Of a stretch of 64,000 nucleotides of DNA, positions 55,614 to 63,581 are shown piece after piece. Positions within the stretch are counted from its first letter, which is position 1, and each line of letters starts with the position of its first letter. The stretch is from Streptomyces sp. NBC_01275 (GTDB lineage: Bacteria > Actinomycetota > Actinomycetes > Streptomycetales > Streptomycetaceae), in assembly GCF_026340655.1 (NCBI RefSeq), contig NZ_JAPEOZ010000001.1, forward strand, positions 3,348,001 to 3,412,000, in the 5' to 3' direction. Below the pieces are notes generated by a model. It made no database searches, was not told the DNA's origin, and saw nothing but the letters and a program-made list of their open reading frames with translations. Position numbers and translations under genes: made by a program.

Positions 55614-57026
55614 TCAGTCCTGTGTCCCGTTCTCCTTGCGTCCCACCAGCAGCAGCGCCGCTCCGCCGATGACCACCAGGCCGATGGCGGTGCCCGCGAT
55701 GAGGGGGGTCGCGCTGGAGGCGCCTGTTTCGGCGAGGTTGGTGTCGTCGGTGGAGACGCCGCCCACGGTGGCCGGGCCGGGTTCGCTGAGGGTCTGGGTG
55801 GTGAGGCCGGTTTCGTCGGCCTGGACCTGGCAGTCCAGGACGCCGGTGAAGCGGTTCTCGCTGCCCTGCAGGCCGGTGATCGTGAAGTCGTACGCCTGGT
55901 CCTCCTGGAGCGCGACCGTCACCGTCTGGGAGGCGCCCGCCGGAACGCTGTGCTCGGAGCCCATCAGCTCGAAGGTGAACGCCTCGTCGCCCTGGTTGGC
56001 CGCGGTGAGGTCCAGGCCGCCCTCGGTGCAGTTCTTCGTCACGGACAGTGCCGGTACGGCGCCCTGCTTCGCCCAGGTCGCGCTCGCCGTCGCCGACACC
56101 GTCGACTCGCTGGAGCCGGCCAGGATCTGCGTCTGGCTGCGGCTCTCGGAGGCGAAGGCGCGGCCGACCGGGACGGTGGTGGAGGCCTGGACGGTCAGCT
56201 CGGCCGAGCCGGCGTCGGCGTCGGCGGGCACGTCGAAGAACAGCTGGCTGCCGTCCTTCGCGGACGTCACGCCCGTGCCGTCCTTGCCGACGATCCGCAC
56301 CCCGCTGGTGGCCGCGTCCATCGGCGGCGTCACCGTGACCGCGCTCGCGTTGGTGTGCACCGTCACCGGGCCGAGCATCTCGCCGGGGCGTCCGGCGACG
56401 GCCGGCACGTCCAGGGTCAGGGACGCCTGGGGCTCGGCCATGTCGTCGGCGGCCTTCTGCAGATAGTCCGCGAGCCGCTCGGCCTGCGGGTCGACGGCGT
56501 CGACGTCGGCGCCGTCCGAGTAGCGCCAGATGGCCACCTGGGTGCCGGCCGCCGCGTCCTGCTCGGTGAGGGCGTCGACGCCGGCCTTCCGCGCGAGCGA
56601 GGCGAGGTCGTTGACCTGGGGGTAGGAGTTCTGCAGGATCCAACGGATGCGGCCCGCGTCCTTGTTGACGCCCAGCGAGGTGCCGCTCCAGGGCGTCTCG
56701 TGGTACTTGGCGTCCTTCTGCGTGGGGTTGCGCAGATCGACGCAGTAGGTCTGCAGGGTGCCGCCGCCCTCGACGGACATCTCGAACAGGCCCGCCGAGA
56801 CCTCCTGGTCCCCGCCGTCGGCGTGGATCACGGCGGCGCCGAACGTCTTGAGGCCGCCTATCGTCGCGGTGGCTCCGCCCTCGCTCTGCACCGCCGTCCC
56901 GTCGGCGACGGCCGGGCCCGCGGTGGCGAGCACGACGGCCGCGAGGCATCCGGACGCCAGCGTCGCCGCGGCGAGGCGGAGCGCCCCTCGCCCGCGCGCG
57001 AACGGCGCAGAGAACGAAGAAATCAC
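55614..57026 (-). CDS. Thioester-domain (TQXA) surface protein with LAXTG sortase signal
   Basis: 470 aa from GTG 57026 with AAGGGGA upstream. Signal peptide (~1-42, ending GPAVA). An N-terminal thioester domain is suggested by TYCVDLRNPTQ (Cys) and AAGTQVAIWRY (Gln), the residues that form an internal Cys-Gln thioester able to bind host or substrate amines. Beta-sandwich repeats follow (~190-410). The C-terminus has LAETG, a hydrophobic helix (TPLIAGTAIGLVVIGGAALLL) and GRKENGTQD, the SrtE-type cell-wall anchoring signal, so the protein is probably attached to peptidoglycan and exposed on aerial structures. Confidence 0.9.
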   Translation of the reverse strand: MISSFSAPFARGRGALRLAAATLASGCLAAVVLATAGPAVADGTAVQSEGGATATIGGLKTFGAAVIHADGGDQEVSAGLFEMSVEGGGTLQTYCVDLRNPTQKDAKYHETPWSGTSLGVNKDAGRIRWILQNSYPQVNDLASLARKAGVDALTEQDAAAGTQVAIWRYSDGADVDAVDPQAERLADYLQKAADDMAEPQASLTLDVPAVAGRPGEMLGPVTVHTNASAVTVTPPMDAATSGVRIVGKDGTGVTSAKDGSQLFFDVPADADAGSAELTVQASTTVPVGRAFASESRSQTQILAGSSESTVSATASATWAKQGAVPALSVTKNCTEGGLDLTAANQGDEAFTFELMGSEHSVPAGASQTVTVALQEDQAYDFTITGLQGSENRFTGVLDCQVQADETGLTTQTLSEPGPATVGGVSTDDTNLAETGASSATPLIAGTAIGLVVIGGAALLLVGRKENGTQD

Positions 57027-57192
57027 ACAATTCCCCTTCGAGTGGGACCCGTTGGTGTGGGGCGGTACGGTCCCACCAGCAGAATCAGAAGCCTCATGAG
57101 CCAAGCCCCATGAGCTACGTTCGGCATCCTAGAGACGCGGCGGACCGCGCCTCCCGGTCATCTCATCCGATCGCCGATCCGACTCGGAATCG

Positions 57193-57230
57193 TTATCCCC
57201 AAGATCGTCTGCGGGCAGGGCTTATCGACA
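57193..57230. promoter_or_regulatory. Two near-consensus DnaA-box-like 9-mers
   Basis: TTATCCCCA (57193-57201) and TTATCGACA (57222-57230) each differ at one position from TTATCCACA. They lie between ssbB and the surface-protein gene. Two mismatches separate each from the Streptomyces-preferred TTGTCCACA, so binding is uncertain. Confidence 0.3.
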
Positions 57231-57301
57231 AATCCACCGGGTCATCCGGAAGGAGTCCGCCGATAAGCCGTATCCCCGTCAGCTCAGGGCACTTCTTGAC
57301 A

Positions 57302-57784
57302 TCACGTCACCGCCACCGGCTCGCGCTGCTGTCGGGTCTCCCGCTCGCCTGCTGTGACATCCACGGTCGGCGTCTCCCAGTCCGGTTCCGGCTGCTGCGG
57401 TGAGCCGGCGGCCGCCGGTTCGGGCCTGCCCACGCGGCGGAAGGCCGATGTGCCCCGCGCCAGATCGTGGCCGATCGCGACGGCGTCGATGTCCGCCGAC
57501 GTCCAGGTCTGCTGCCCGTCCCGGACCTCCGTGCGCACCTTCAGCCTGCCCTGCACGATCACCGGGTCCCCGACGTTCAGCGAGGCCTGCGCGTTCGTGG
57601 CCAGTTGCCGGTTGGCCCACACCGTGAAGAAGTTGGTGTGCCCGTCGGCCCAGGCGCTCTTCTCCCGGTCCCAGTAGCGCGAGGTGACCGCCAGCCGGAA
57701 CCTCGCCGACGCGCCCGTCGCCAGATCCCGGTAGACCGGCCGCGTCGCCACGTTGCCCACCGCGCAGACCAGCGTCTCGTTCAT
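57302..57784 (-). CDS. ssbB: Second single-stranded DNA-binding protein (SsbB type)
   Basis: 160 aa from ATG 57784 with GGGAGGGG 8 nt upstream. OB-fold begins NETLVCAVGNVATRPVYRDL and includes FRLAVTSRYWD, FFTVWANRQLATN and VIVQGRLKVRTE. The C-terminus ends EPVAVT and lacks the acidic DDEPPF-type tip of the housekeeping SSB. This matches SsbB, the streptomycete paralogue implicated in chromosome segregation during sporulation. Next to dynB-dynA, which act in sporulation septation. Confidence 0.92.
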   Translation of the reverse strand: MNETLVCAVGNVATRPVYRDLATGASARFRLAVTSRYWDREKSAWADGHTNFFTVWANRQLATNAQASLNVGDPVIVQGRLKVRTEVRDGQQTWTSADIDAVAIGHDLARGTSAFRRVGRPEPAAAGSPQQPEPDWETPTVDVTAGERETRQQREPVAVT

Positions 57785-58060
57785 AGCCAACCCCTCCCGT
57801 CGCCCGGACCGTCCCGCCGGGCGGATACGCCTACGGGCCCGTCCCGTACGGCTGCGTCTGCCGCGGCGGTCGCGTCCGCGAGGTGTCCGCCTCGCGCCGC
57901 GCACCGCCGCTCCCGCAGCGACCGCGTCCACCGCGATCGCCGTGCAGCCAGACTGCCTCCGCCGGTCCGAGCCCGCCGAGCCCTGTGGATCACCAGCCCC
58001 TTGTGGAAAACTCCGCCACCCGGACGAGTGACGCCCCGCATCCCGCGAGTGGATCACCCC
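57785..58060. other. Intergenic region upstream of ssbB with DnaA-box-like sites
   Basis: 276 bp. TGTGGATCA (57984-57992) and TGTGGAAAA (58002-58010) are, on the minus strand, TGATCCACA and TTTTCCACA, each one mismatch from TTATCCACA. The region probably contains the ssbB promoter. No gene recognised. Confidence 0.35.
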
Positions 58061-60208
58061 TCACCGAGCACCGACCCCCGCCCCCGTCACCCGCCCGTAC
58101 TGCTCCCGCACCTCCCGGTAGCGCAGCAACTCCGCGGCCACGGGGTCCAGTACGCGAGCCCGTCCGCACCCGGCGGCGGCCTCTCTCAGGCGGCGTTCCG
58201 CGTCCTGTCCGTACCGTCGGGCAGGGCCCCGCGCCGCCATCCGGCAGCTCCACTCGACGAGCGGGCCGCCGATGATGCCGGCCACCATCAGCAGCACCGG
58301 AACCCCCAGGTTCGGTGCCATCACCTGGGCGATCTGGCCGACCAGCCACAGCCCGCCGACGATCTGGAGCAGCGTCATGGACGCCTGCGCCAGCACGGCC
58401 GCCGGCCACCAGCCCGGCCTCGGCGGCCGCCCCGCAGGCAGCCCGGCCCGCACGGCCAGCTCGTCCAGCGCCTCCGGCAGCCCCTGCGACCCGCGTACGG
58501 CCGCCTCCCGCACCGCCTGTGCCCAGGGCGCGGGCAGCCCCGACGAGGCCCGGTCGGACACCGTCCGCACCGCCTGTTCCACGCGCTGGCGCGCCGTGGC
58601 CTCCTCGTCGGCCTGGGTGCGCAGGGGGATCCGTCCGGTGGGAGGGTCGCGCCGTTCCTGGTGCCAGCGCCACAGCCGCAGCCAGGGCGTCCCGCAGGCG
58701 CGGTTGGCGTTGCGCAGCCAGGCGCGTTCGGCCGCCTCGCCGGCGGCGGTGGCGCCCACCGCGTCCGCAAGCCGGGCGGCGAACTCGTCCCGGGCCTCCT
58801 CGCTGAGCCCGGTGCGCTGCCCGGTGACGTAGACGGGCCGCAGTCGGGCGGCGGCCGCGTCCACGTCGGCCGAGACCCGGCGTGCCGCGGCGCCGCGCTC
58901 CCCGACGAACTGGCCGAGCAGCTCGCGCAGTTCGCCGACGCCGTCCCCGGTGAGCGCGGACAGCGCGAGTACGGTCGCACCCGGTTCGCCGTACTCGCCG
59001 AGCGCGATGCCGTCCTCGTCGAGCAGTCGCCGCAGGTCGTCGAGGACCAGTTCGGCGGCCTCGCCGGGGAGCCGGTCGACCTGGTTGAGGACGACGAACA
59101 TGACCTCCGCGTGGCCCGCCATGGGCCGCAGATAGCGCTCGTGGAGCATGGCGTCGGCGTACTTCTCGGGGTCGACGACCCAGATGACGGCGTCGACGAG
59201 CGCCAGGACGCGATCGACCTGCTCGCGGTGCTGCACGGCCGCCGAGTCGTGGTCGGGCAGGTCGATCAGGACGAGCCCGCGCAGCTGCGCCTCCGCTTCG
59301 GCGCTCTGCACCGGCCGTCTGCGCAGCCGGCCCGGGATGCCGAGCCGGTCGATGAGAGTCGCCGCGCCGTCGCTCCAACTGCACGCGATGGGCGCGGCGG
59401 TGGTCGGGCGCCGTACGCCCGTCTCCGAGATGGTCACGCCGGCCAGGGTGTTGAAGAGCTGGGACTTGCCGCTGCCCGTCGCGCCCGCGATGGCGACGAC
59501 GGTGTGCTGTCCGGAGAGTCTGCGCCGGGCCGCCGCCTCGTCCAGGACCCGGCCCGCCTCGGCGAGCGTCCTGCTGTCGAGCCGGGCGCGGGAGAGTCCC
59601 ACCAACTCCCGCAGCGCGTCGAGGCGGGAGCGTAGGGGGCCGTCGTAGGCGAGGGGGGTCGAGGCCAGTGCGTTGGCCGCGCTCACCCGGGTCTCCACGA
59701 CGGCGGCCTGCTCTGCGGCGGCCTCGTTGACCCGGCGGGCGATCAGACCGTCGTCCCAGGCGCCGACGGATTCCGTACGGTCGTCGCCGGACTGACCGGG
59801 CTGGCTGGGCTGGCTTGGCTGGCTTGGCTGGCCGAACCGTCCGGGCTGACCGGGCTGACCGGGCTGTCTGCTGCTCCCGCGCGCGGGGACGGCCGCCGCA
59901 GAGCGTTCCTCGGCCCGTACGGGCTCCGCCTTCTGCACATCCCGGTCCCCGTCCCCGCTCCCGTCCCCGCTCCTGTCCCCGCCCGCTGAGAGCTCATCGG
60001 CGGAAGGGCCCTCTGCAGGAAGGGCGTTCGTCTCTTCGGCCTCTTCAGGGGCGGCCTCTTTGGGGGCGGCTTCCTTGGGGGCGGTGTTTTCCGCGGCCGG
60101 CTCACTGGTGTGGTCACTGCGGTCGGCATGGTCGGCGTGGTCGGCGTGGTCGGCGTGCTGCATGTGATCCCTGTTGCCCGTGTGGTCCTGGTCAGTGACG
60201 GCGGTCAC
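58061..60208 (-). CDS. dynB: Dynamin-like GTPase with membrane helices, DynB
   Basis: 715 aa from GTG 60208, which starts 4 nt after the dynA stop with AGGAGAGG in the dynA end. The N-terminal ~150 residues are low complexity, including His-Ala-Asp and Gln-Pro-Ser repeats. The GTPase domain (~215-400) has P-loop GATGSGKSQLFN, a switch Thr in TTAAP, LIDLPDHDS (G3) and LNQVDRLP (G4). Two hydrophobic helices (~600-645) anchor it. DynA/DynB stabilise FtsZ rings at sporulation septa in Streptomyces. Confidence 0.9.
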   Translation of the reverse strand: MTAVTDQDHTGNRDHMQHADHADHADHADRSDHTSEPAAENTAPKEAAPKEAAPEEAEETNALPAEGPSADELSAGGDRSGDGSGDGDRDVQKAEPVRAEERSAAAVPARGSSRQPGQPGQPGRFGQPSQPSQPSQPGQSGDDRTESVGAWDDGLIARRVNEAAAEQAAVVETRVSAANALASTPLAYDGPLRSRLDALRELVGLSRARLDSRTLAEAGRVLDEAAARRRLSGQHTVVAIAGATGSGKSQLFNTLAGVTISETGVRRPTTAAPIACSWSDGAATLIDRLGIPGRLRRRPVQSAEAEAQLRGLVLIDLPDHDSAAVQHREQVDRVLALVDAVIWVVDPEKYADAMLHERYLRPMAGHAEVMFVVLNQVDRLPGEAAELVLDDLRRLLDEDGIALGEYGEPGATVLALSALTGDGVGELRELLGQFVGERGAAARRVSADVDAAAARLRPVYVTGQRTGLSEEARDEFAARLADAVGATAAGEAAERAWLRNANRACGTPWLRLWRWHQERRDPPTGRIPLRTQADEEATARQRVEQAVRTVSDRASSGLPAPWAQAVREAAVRGSQGLPEALDELAVRAGLPAGRPPRPGWWPAAVLAQASMTLLQIVGGLWLVGQIAQVMAPNLGVPVLLMVAGIIGGPLVEWSCRMAARGPARRYGQDAERRLREAAAGCGRARVLDPVAAELLRYREVREQYGRVTGAGVGAR

Positions 60209-60211
60209 CGG

Positions 60212-61819
60212 TCACCTCTCCTTCTGCAGTACGGACAGCGCGGCGATGAGTTCGGCCTGGGGTTCGGCGTGGACGTCGAGTCCGTCGAGGGGGGCGAGGC
60301 GGCGCTCGCGTTCGTTGTGCAGCACGCGGTCCAGGTGCTCGGCGAGCAGCCGTCCGCCCCGGTCGCGCAGCCGCAGCGCGCCGTGGGCGCCGATCCGTTC
60401 GGCGAGCCCCTCGCCCGCGGAGCGCGCCCTGCGGCCGCCCAGCAGGGCGGTGGCGACGAGGGCGGCGATGACGTCGACGTCGGGTGCGGCTCCGCGTTCC
60501 AGGGCGCGCACCTCGTCCTCGGCGTACTCCTCGAGTTCGCGCCGCCACCGTCGTACCGCCATGCCGATGCGGTGTTCGGCGCTCTCCGGTGACGGGTGGG
60601 GGTCCGCCAGCACCGGTGCGCCGGCGGCCGGTTCGCGTCGCCAGGCCTCGTCGACGCGCTCGTCGGCGGCGGTGACGGCGCACAGCAGGAGCGCGCCGAG
60701 GCTCTCCACGAGGGCGTCCAGGAGTTCGCCGGCGGTGCAGTCCAGCGGGAAGGCACGCCAGCGTTTGAGCGCGTCGCCCGCGAGCACGGCCCCGCTCTGC
60801 AGCCGGCCCCGCACGCGCGCGTACTCGCTGTCGTACGCCCCTTCGACGGCCGAGGTGAGGCGCAGTGCAGCCGCGTACTGGGCCGCGGTGGCGCTGGCCA
60901 GTTCGGGCATCCGGGCCCTGAGCGAGTCGAGGACGCCGTGGGCGGTGCGGGCGAGCGCGTTGTGGCGGGCACCGGGGTCCTGGGTGTGGTGGACGAGCCA
61001 GGTCCGCAGCGGTGCCACGGCGGAGGCCGGCAGCAGTCCGCCGCCCCAGGCGGACTCGGGCAGTTCGGGCACGGTGAAGCGCGGTACGTCGCCGAGGCCG
61101 GCCTTGGTGAGCAGCGCGCCGTACTGCCGGGACACCTCGGAGACGACCTGGTGGGGCACGCGGTCGAGGACCGTGACGAGGGCCGCGTCGTACTCCTTGG
61201 CGGTGCGCAGCAGATGCCAGGGCACGGCGTCGGCGTAGCGGGCGGCCGTGGTGACCATCACCCAGATGTCGGCGGCGCAGATCAGTTCGGCGGCGAGGAC
61301 GCGGTTGTCGGCGACGAGGGAGTCGACGTCGGGCGCGTCGAGGAGGGCGAGGCCGGGCGGGAGGGTGTCGGCGGTCTCGACGCGCAGCACGCGTCTGCCG
61401 TCCTCGCCGGGCAGCAACAGGTCCTCCGCCGGCTCCTGATGGGGCACCCACACGCGCGTGAGGTCGGGCAGGACGCGCATCCCGCTGAACCAGTGATGGT
61501 CCTCCGGATGGCACACCAGCACCGGTGTCCGGGTCGTCGGCCGCAGCACGCCCGCCTCGCTGACGCGCCGTCCGACGAGGGAGTTGACGAGCGTCGACTT
61601 GCCGGCACCGGTGGATCCGCCCACGACGGCCAGCAACGGCGCTTCGGGCTGCCTGAGCCGGGGCACCAAGTAGTCGTCGAGCTGGGCGAGTAGTTCGTCG
61701 CGGTTGGCACGCGCGCGTGGCGCCCCCGCCAGGGGCAGCGGGAAGCGTGCGGCGGCGACACGGTCGCGGAGGGCGGAGAGTGCGTCGAGCAGCTGAGGCC
61801 GTACGTCCAAGGTCACCAC
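60212..61819 (-). CDS. dynA: Dynamin-like GTPase, DynA
   Basis: 535 aa from GTG 61819 or 61816. P-loop [14 protein letters not shown]2-like [14 protein letters not shown] (G3) and a modified G4 LDRVPHQV. The rest is helical (middle and effector parts) with no clear membrane helix. It partners DynB, encoded immediately downstream and translationally coupled. The complex localises to sporulation septa and stabilises Z-ladders. A longer frame continues upstream to 61966, but it is AT-richer and lacks family similarity. Confidence 0.9.
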   Translation of the reverse strand: MVTLDVRPQLLDALSALRDRVAAARFPLPLAGAPRARANRDELLAQLDDYLVPRLRQPEAPLLAVVGGSTGAGKSTLVNSLVGRRVSEAGVLRPTTRTPVLVCHPEDHHWFSGMRVLPDLTRVWVPHQEPAEDLLLPGEDGRRVLRVETADTLPPGLALLDAPDVDSLVADNRVLAAELICAADIWVMVTTAARYADAVPWHLLRTAKEYDAALVTVLDRVPHQVVSEVSRQYGALLTKAGLGDVPRFTVPELPESAWGGGLLPASAVAPLRTWLVHHTQDPGARHNALARTAHGVLDSLRARMPELASATAAQYAAALRLTSAVEGAYDSEYARVRGRLQSGAVLAGDALKRWRAFPLDCTAGELLDALVESLGALLLCAVTAADERVDEAWRREPAAGAPVLADPHPSPESAEHRIGMAVRRWRRELEEYAEDEVRALERGAAPDVDVIAALVATALLGGRRARSAGEGLAERIGAHGALRLRDRGGRLLAEHLDRVLHNERERRLAPLDGLDVHAEPQAELIAALSVLQKER

Positions 61820-62139
61820 ATGCGAAGAATGCCCAATTTTAGGGGATTTATGAAGCATATAGGCATGTCTGCGCGCCGATAGGACACAAGGGACGGAAGG
61901 TGCGAGTGGGACAGAGGCACAGCCCAGGCATAACGAGTGCACAACACCCGGGGTCCGAGACGCCAAAAGCGATGCACGATTCGCACCTGCCTGCGATTAT
62001 CAGGACCGCTTCACCGAACCTCCACATTGAGCCACGGAGGGGAAGCAACCGGGACAAGGAACCGGGAGCCCTATCCTTGTCCCCGGCAACGTCACGGATC
62101 AGCCCACACCCGGGCAGCACGTACGAGGCCACCACACCG
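61820..62139. other. Promoter region between dynA and tRNA-Arg
   Basis: 320 bp, AT-richer near the dynA start (cccaattttaggggatttatg). It must carry the dynA promoter (minus) and the tRNA promoter (plus). No protein frame with a ribosome site is convincing. Confidence 0.45.
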
Positions 62140-62212
62140 GCCCCCGTAGCTCAGTGGATAGAGCAGGCGCCTTCTAAGCGCTTGGCCGCAGGTTCGAGTC
62201 CTGCCGGGGGCG
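62140..62212 (+). tRNA. tRNA-Arg (UCU)
   Basis: 73 nt. Acceptor arms gcccccg/cggggggc-type pair over 7 bp; D-arm gctc...gagc; anticodon stem ggcgc/gcgct with loop cttctaa and anticodon TCT at 62173-62175; T-arm gcagg ttcgagt cctgc; discriminator G. The 3' CCA is not encoded. Reads the rare AGA codon. A U-rich terminator follows. Confidence 0.97.
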
Positions 62213-62221
62213 CAAGTCTCC

Positions 62222-62245
62222 GCCCTCCCTCCGGGAGGGCTTTTT
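62222..62245 (+). terminator. Rho-independent terminator of tRNA-Arg
   Basis: gccctcc pairs with ggagggc and is followed by ttttt, 10 nt after the tRNA 3' end. Confidence 0.85.
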
Positions 62246-62357
62246 GCTGGTCAGGGCAGGTACAGGGGACGGGACGCCGCCTCTCGCGGAACCCTGCGGA
62301 GGGCATCGCGCCGGACGCGGCCACGACAACGGCCGGAAAACGCAGGCGCCCGCAGCG

Positions 62358-63101
62358 CTACGGCCCTCGACGGCCGTAGGCCGACACCGCCGCCGACCCG
62401 TCGTGCCGCACCAGCCGCGCCCCGCCGGCCCCCGTCGCCGCGACCGCCGCCGGATGCACGCCGTCGACGACCATGTCCGCCATGGCGAGTGGGGGCCGTA
62501 CGGCGATCTGATCCGGCCAAGCGCGCACGGTCGGCGCGTGTTCGGGGGCGGACACCTCGAGGCGGCGCAGGGGCGCGCCCAGACCCACGCCGAGGGCCTT
62601 CAGGACGGCTTCCTTGCGCGTCCAGGTGCGCAGGAAGGCGAGCCGGCGTTCGGCCGGCGGGCGGGCGTACAGGGCGGCGAGTTCGGCGTCGGAGAGGGCG
62701 GTCCGCGCCGCCGTGTCGACGTCGACCGCGCCATAGGCGTCCTCGACGTCGAGGCCCACCTCCACGCCCCGGCAGACGGCGACGCCGACGACGTCACCGC
62801 TGTGCGTGACGGAGAAGCCGTACTCCGGCAGCCGCGGCGCGGCCGACCGGTCCAGCCGGACCTTGCCGTGCGGACCGCCGCAGCGCGCGCACACGCGCCG
62901 CAGCGGCACATCGGCGGGGGGTACGTCGAGAAGCTCGCCCAGGAGCAGTCGGCTGAGCGCGACGCCGAGCAGGAACCGGTCCCGGTCGCCGGGGCCGACG
63001 GTGGCCGCGTGCCGACCGCGTTCCACGGGGTCGAGCAGGTCCAGGAGACCGTCGTGGGCGTCGCCGAGGCGAGCCCACGAGACCTGCACCAAGACCTGCA
63101 C
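62358..63101 (-). CDS. Sfp-type 4'-phosphopantetheinyl transferase
   Basis: 247 aa from GTG 63101; GTG 63089 is an equally good start because the region is duplicated. Sfp family motifs: FSVTHSGDVVGVAV, VGLDVEDA (Mg-binding Asp/Glu) and WTRKEAVLKALGVGL (WxxKEA). A CARCGGPHGKVRLD segment precedes. It transfers phosphopantetheine from CoA to carrier proteins of polyketide, fatty-acid or nonribosomal peptide synthases. No biosynthetic cluster is visible here, so it probably serves several synthases in trans. Confidence 0.9.
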   Translation of the reverse strand: MQVLVQVSWARLGDAHDGLLDLLDPVERGRHAATVGPGDRDRFLLGVALSRLLLGELLDVPPADVPLRRVCARCGGPHGKVRLDRSAAPRLPEYGFSVTHSGDVVGVAVCRGVEVGLDVEDAYGAVDVDTAARTALSDAELAALYARPPAERRLAFLRTWTRKEAVLKALGVGLGAPLRRLEVSAPEHAPTVRAWPDQIAVRPPLAMADMVVDGVHPAAVAATGAGGARLVRHDGSAAVSAYGRRGP

Positions 63102-63110
63102 CAAGACCTG
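63081..63110. repeat. 12-bp tandem repeat duplicating the PPTase start region
   Basis: gacctgcaccaa occurs at 63081-63092 and 63093-63104, with a third degenerate copy after it. On the coding strand each copy supplies ttggtgcaggtc, i.e. a weak ribosome site plus GTG, so start codons are repeated in frame. Confidence 0.7.
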
Positions 63111-63200
63111 TCCCGACCATCTGCACGGAGACCTGTCCCGAAACCGGCACCGAGCCGTGCACGAGAATGACCGGCGCCGGTACGGGAATTGCCGGATTTA

Positions 63201-63581
63201 CTAGTGGACCGCGCGCAGCATGCGCGTCACGTTGATCCTGGTCGGCGAAAGGCCGAGCTCCACGCTCTGCATCATCCGCTCGCCGTTCAGCCGGCCGTAG
63301 GCCAGCAGATCGACGTTGGCCAGGCTGAATTCGGGCCAGGTGTGAATGCTCAGATGCGATGCGGAAAGCAGGAGAATGGCGGTGACCGCACCGTTCGGGA
63401 AAACGTGCGACGCCTCACCGAGTACCGTGGCGTTTCCCTTTTCGGCGGCCGTGCGCAGTACCTGGAGGAGGCGCTCCTCGTCGGTCAGGATGCTGTGGTC
63501 GCTCACCCATACGTCAACGGCATAAGAGCACAGATCGTCGACGTTTATACCCTCGGTGGCGAGGCTGGCGGAGTTGGTCAT
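63201..63581 (-). CDS. SpeD/AdoMetDC-like pyruvoyl enzyme homologue lacking the catalytic Cys
   Basis: 126 aa, the length of bacterial class 1B SAM decarboxylase proenzymes. The processing motif is LSASHLSIHTWPE; Ser75 would yield the pyruvoyl group and His80-Trp82-Pro-Glu are conserved. Two usual features differ: the Glu before the Ser is Ala74, and the proton-donor Cys of the FTCG motif is replaced in LLAYGRL by Tyr95. SpeD homologues have been shown to be repurposed as ornithine or arginine decarboxylases, so the activity here is uncertain. ATG 63581 lacks a good ribosome site; AAAGGAG lies ~37 nt upstream. No speE is adjacent. Confidence 0.85.
   Translation of the reverse strand: MTNSASLATEGINVDDLCSYAVDVWVSDHSILTDEERLLQVLRTAAEKGNATVLGEASHVFPNGAVTAILLLSASHLSIHTWPEFSLANVDLLAYGRLNGERMMQSVELGLSPTRINVTRMLRAVH

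Noticed and set aside
62140..62212. tRNA-Arg as an integrated-element attachment site
   Set aside because: No duplicate of the tRNA 3' end, integrase or excisionase gene was found nearby.
62358..63101. Natural-product gene cluster around the phosphopantetheinyl transferase
   Set aside because: No synthase, carrier protein or tailoring gene adjoins it; neighbours are tRNA, dynamin genes and the SpeD-like gene.
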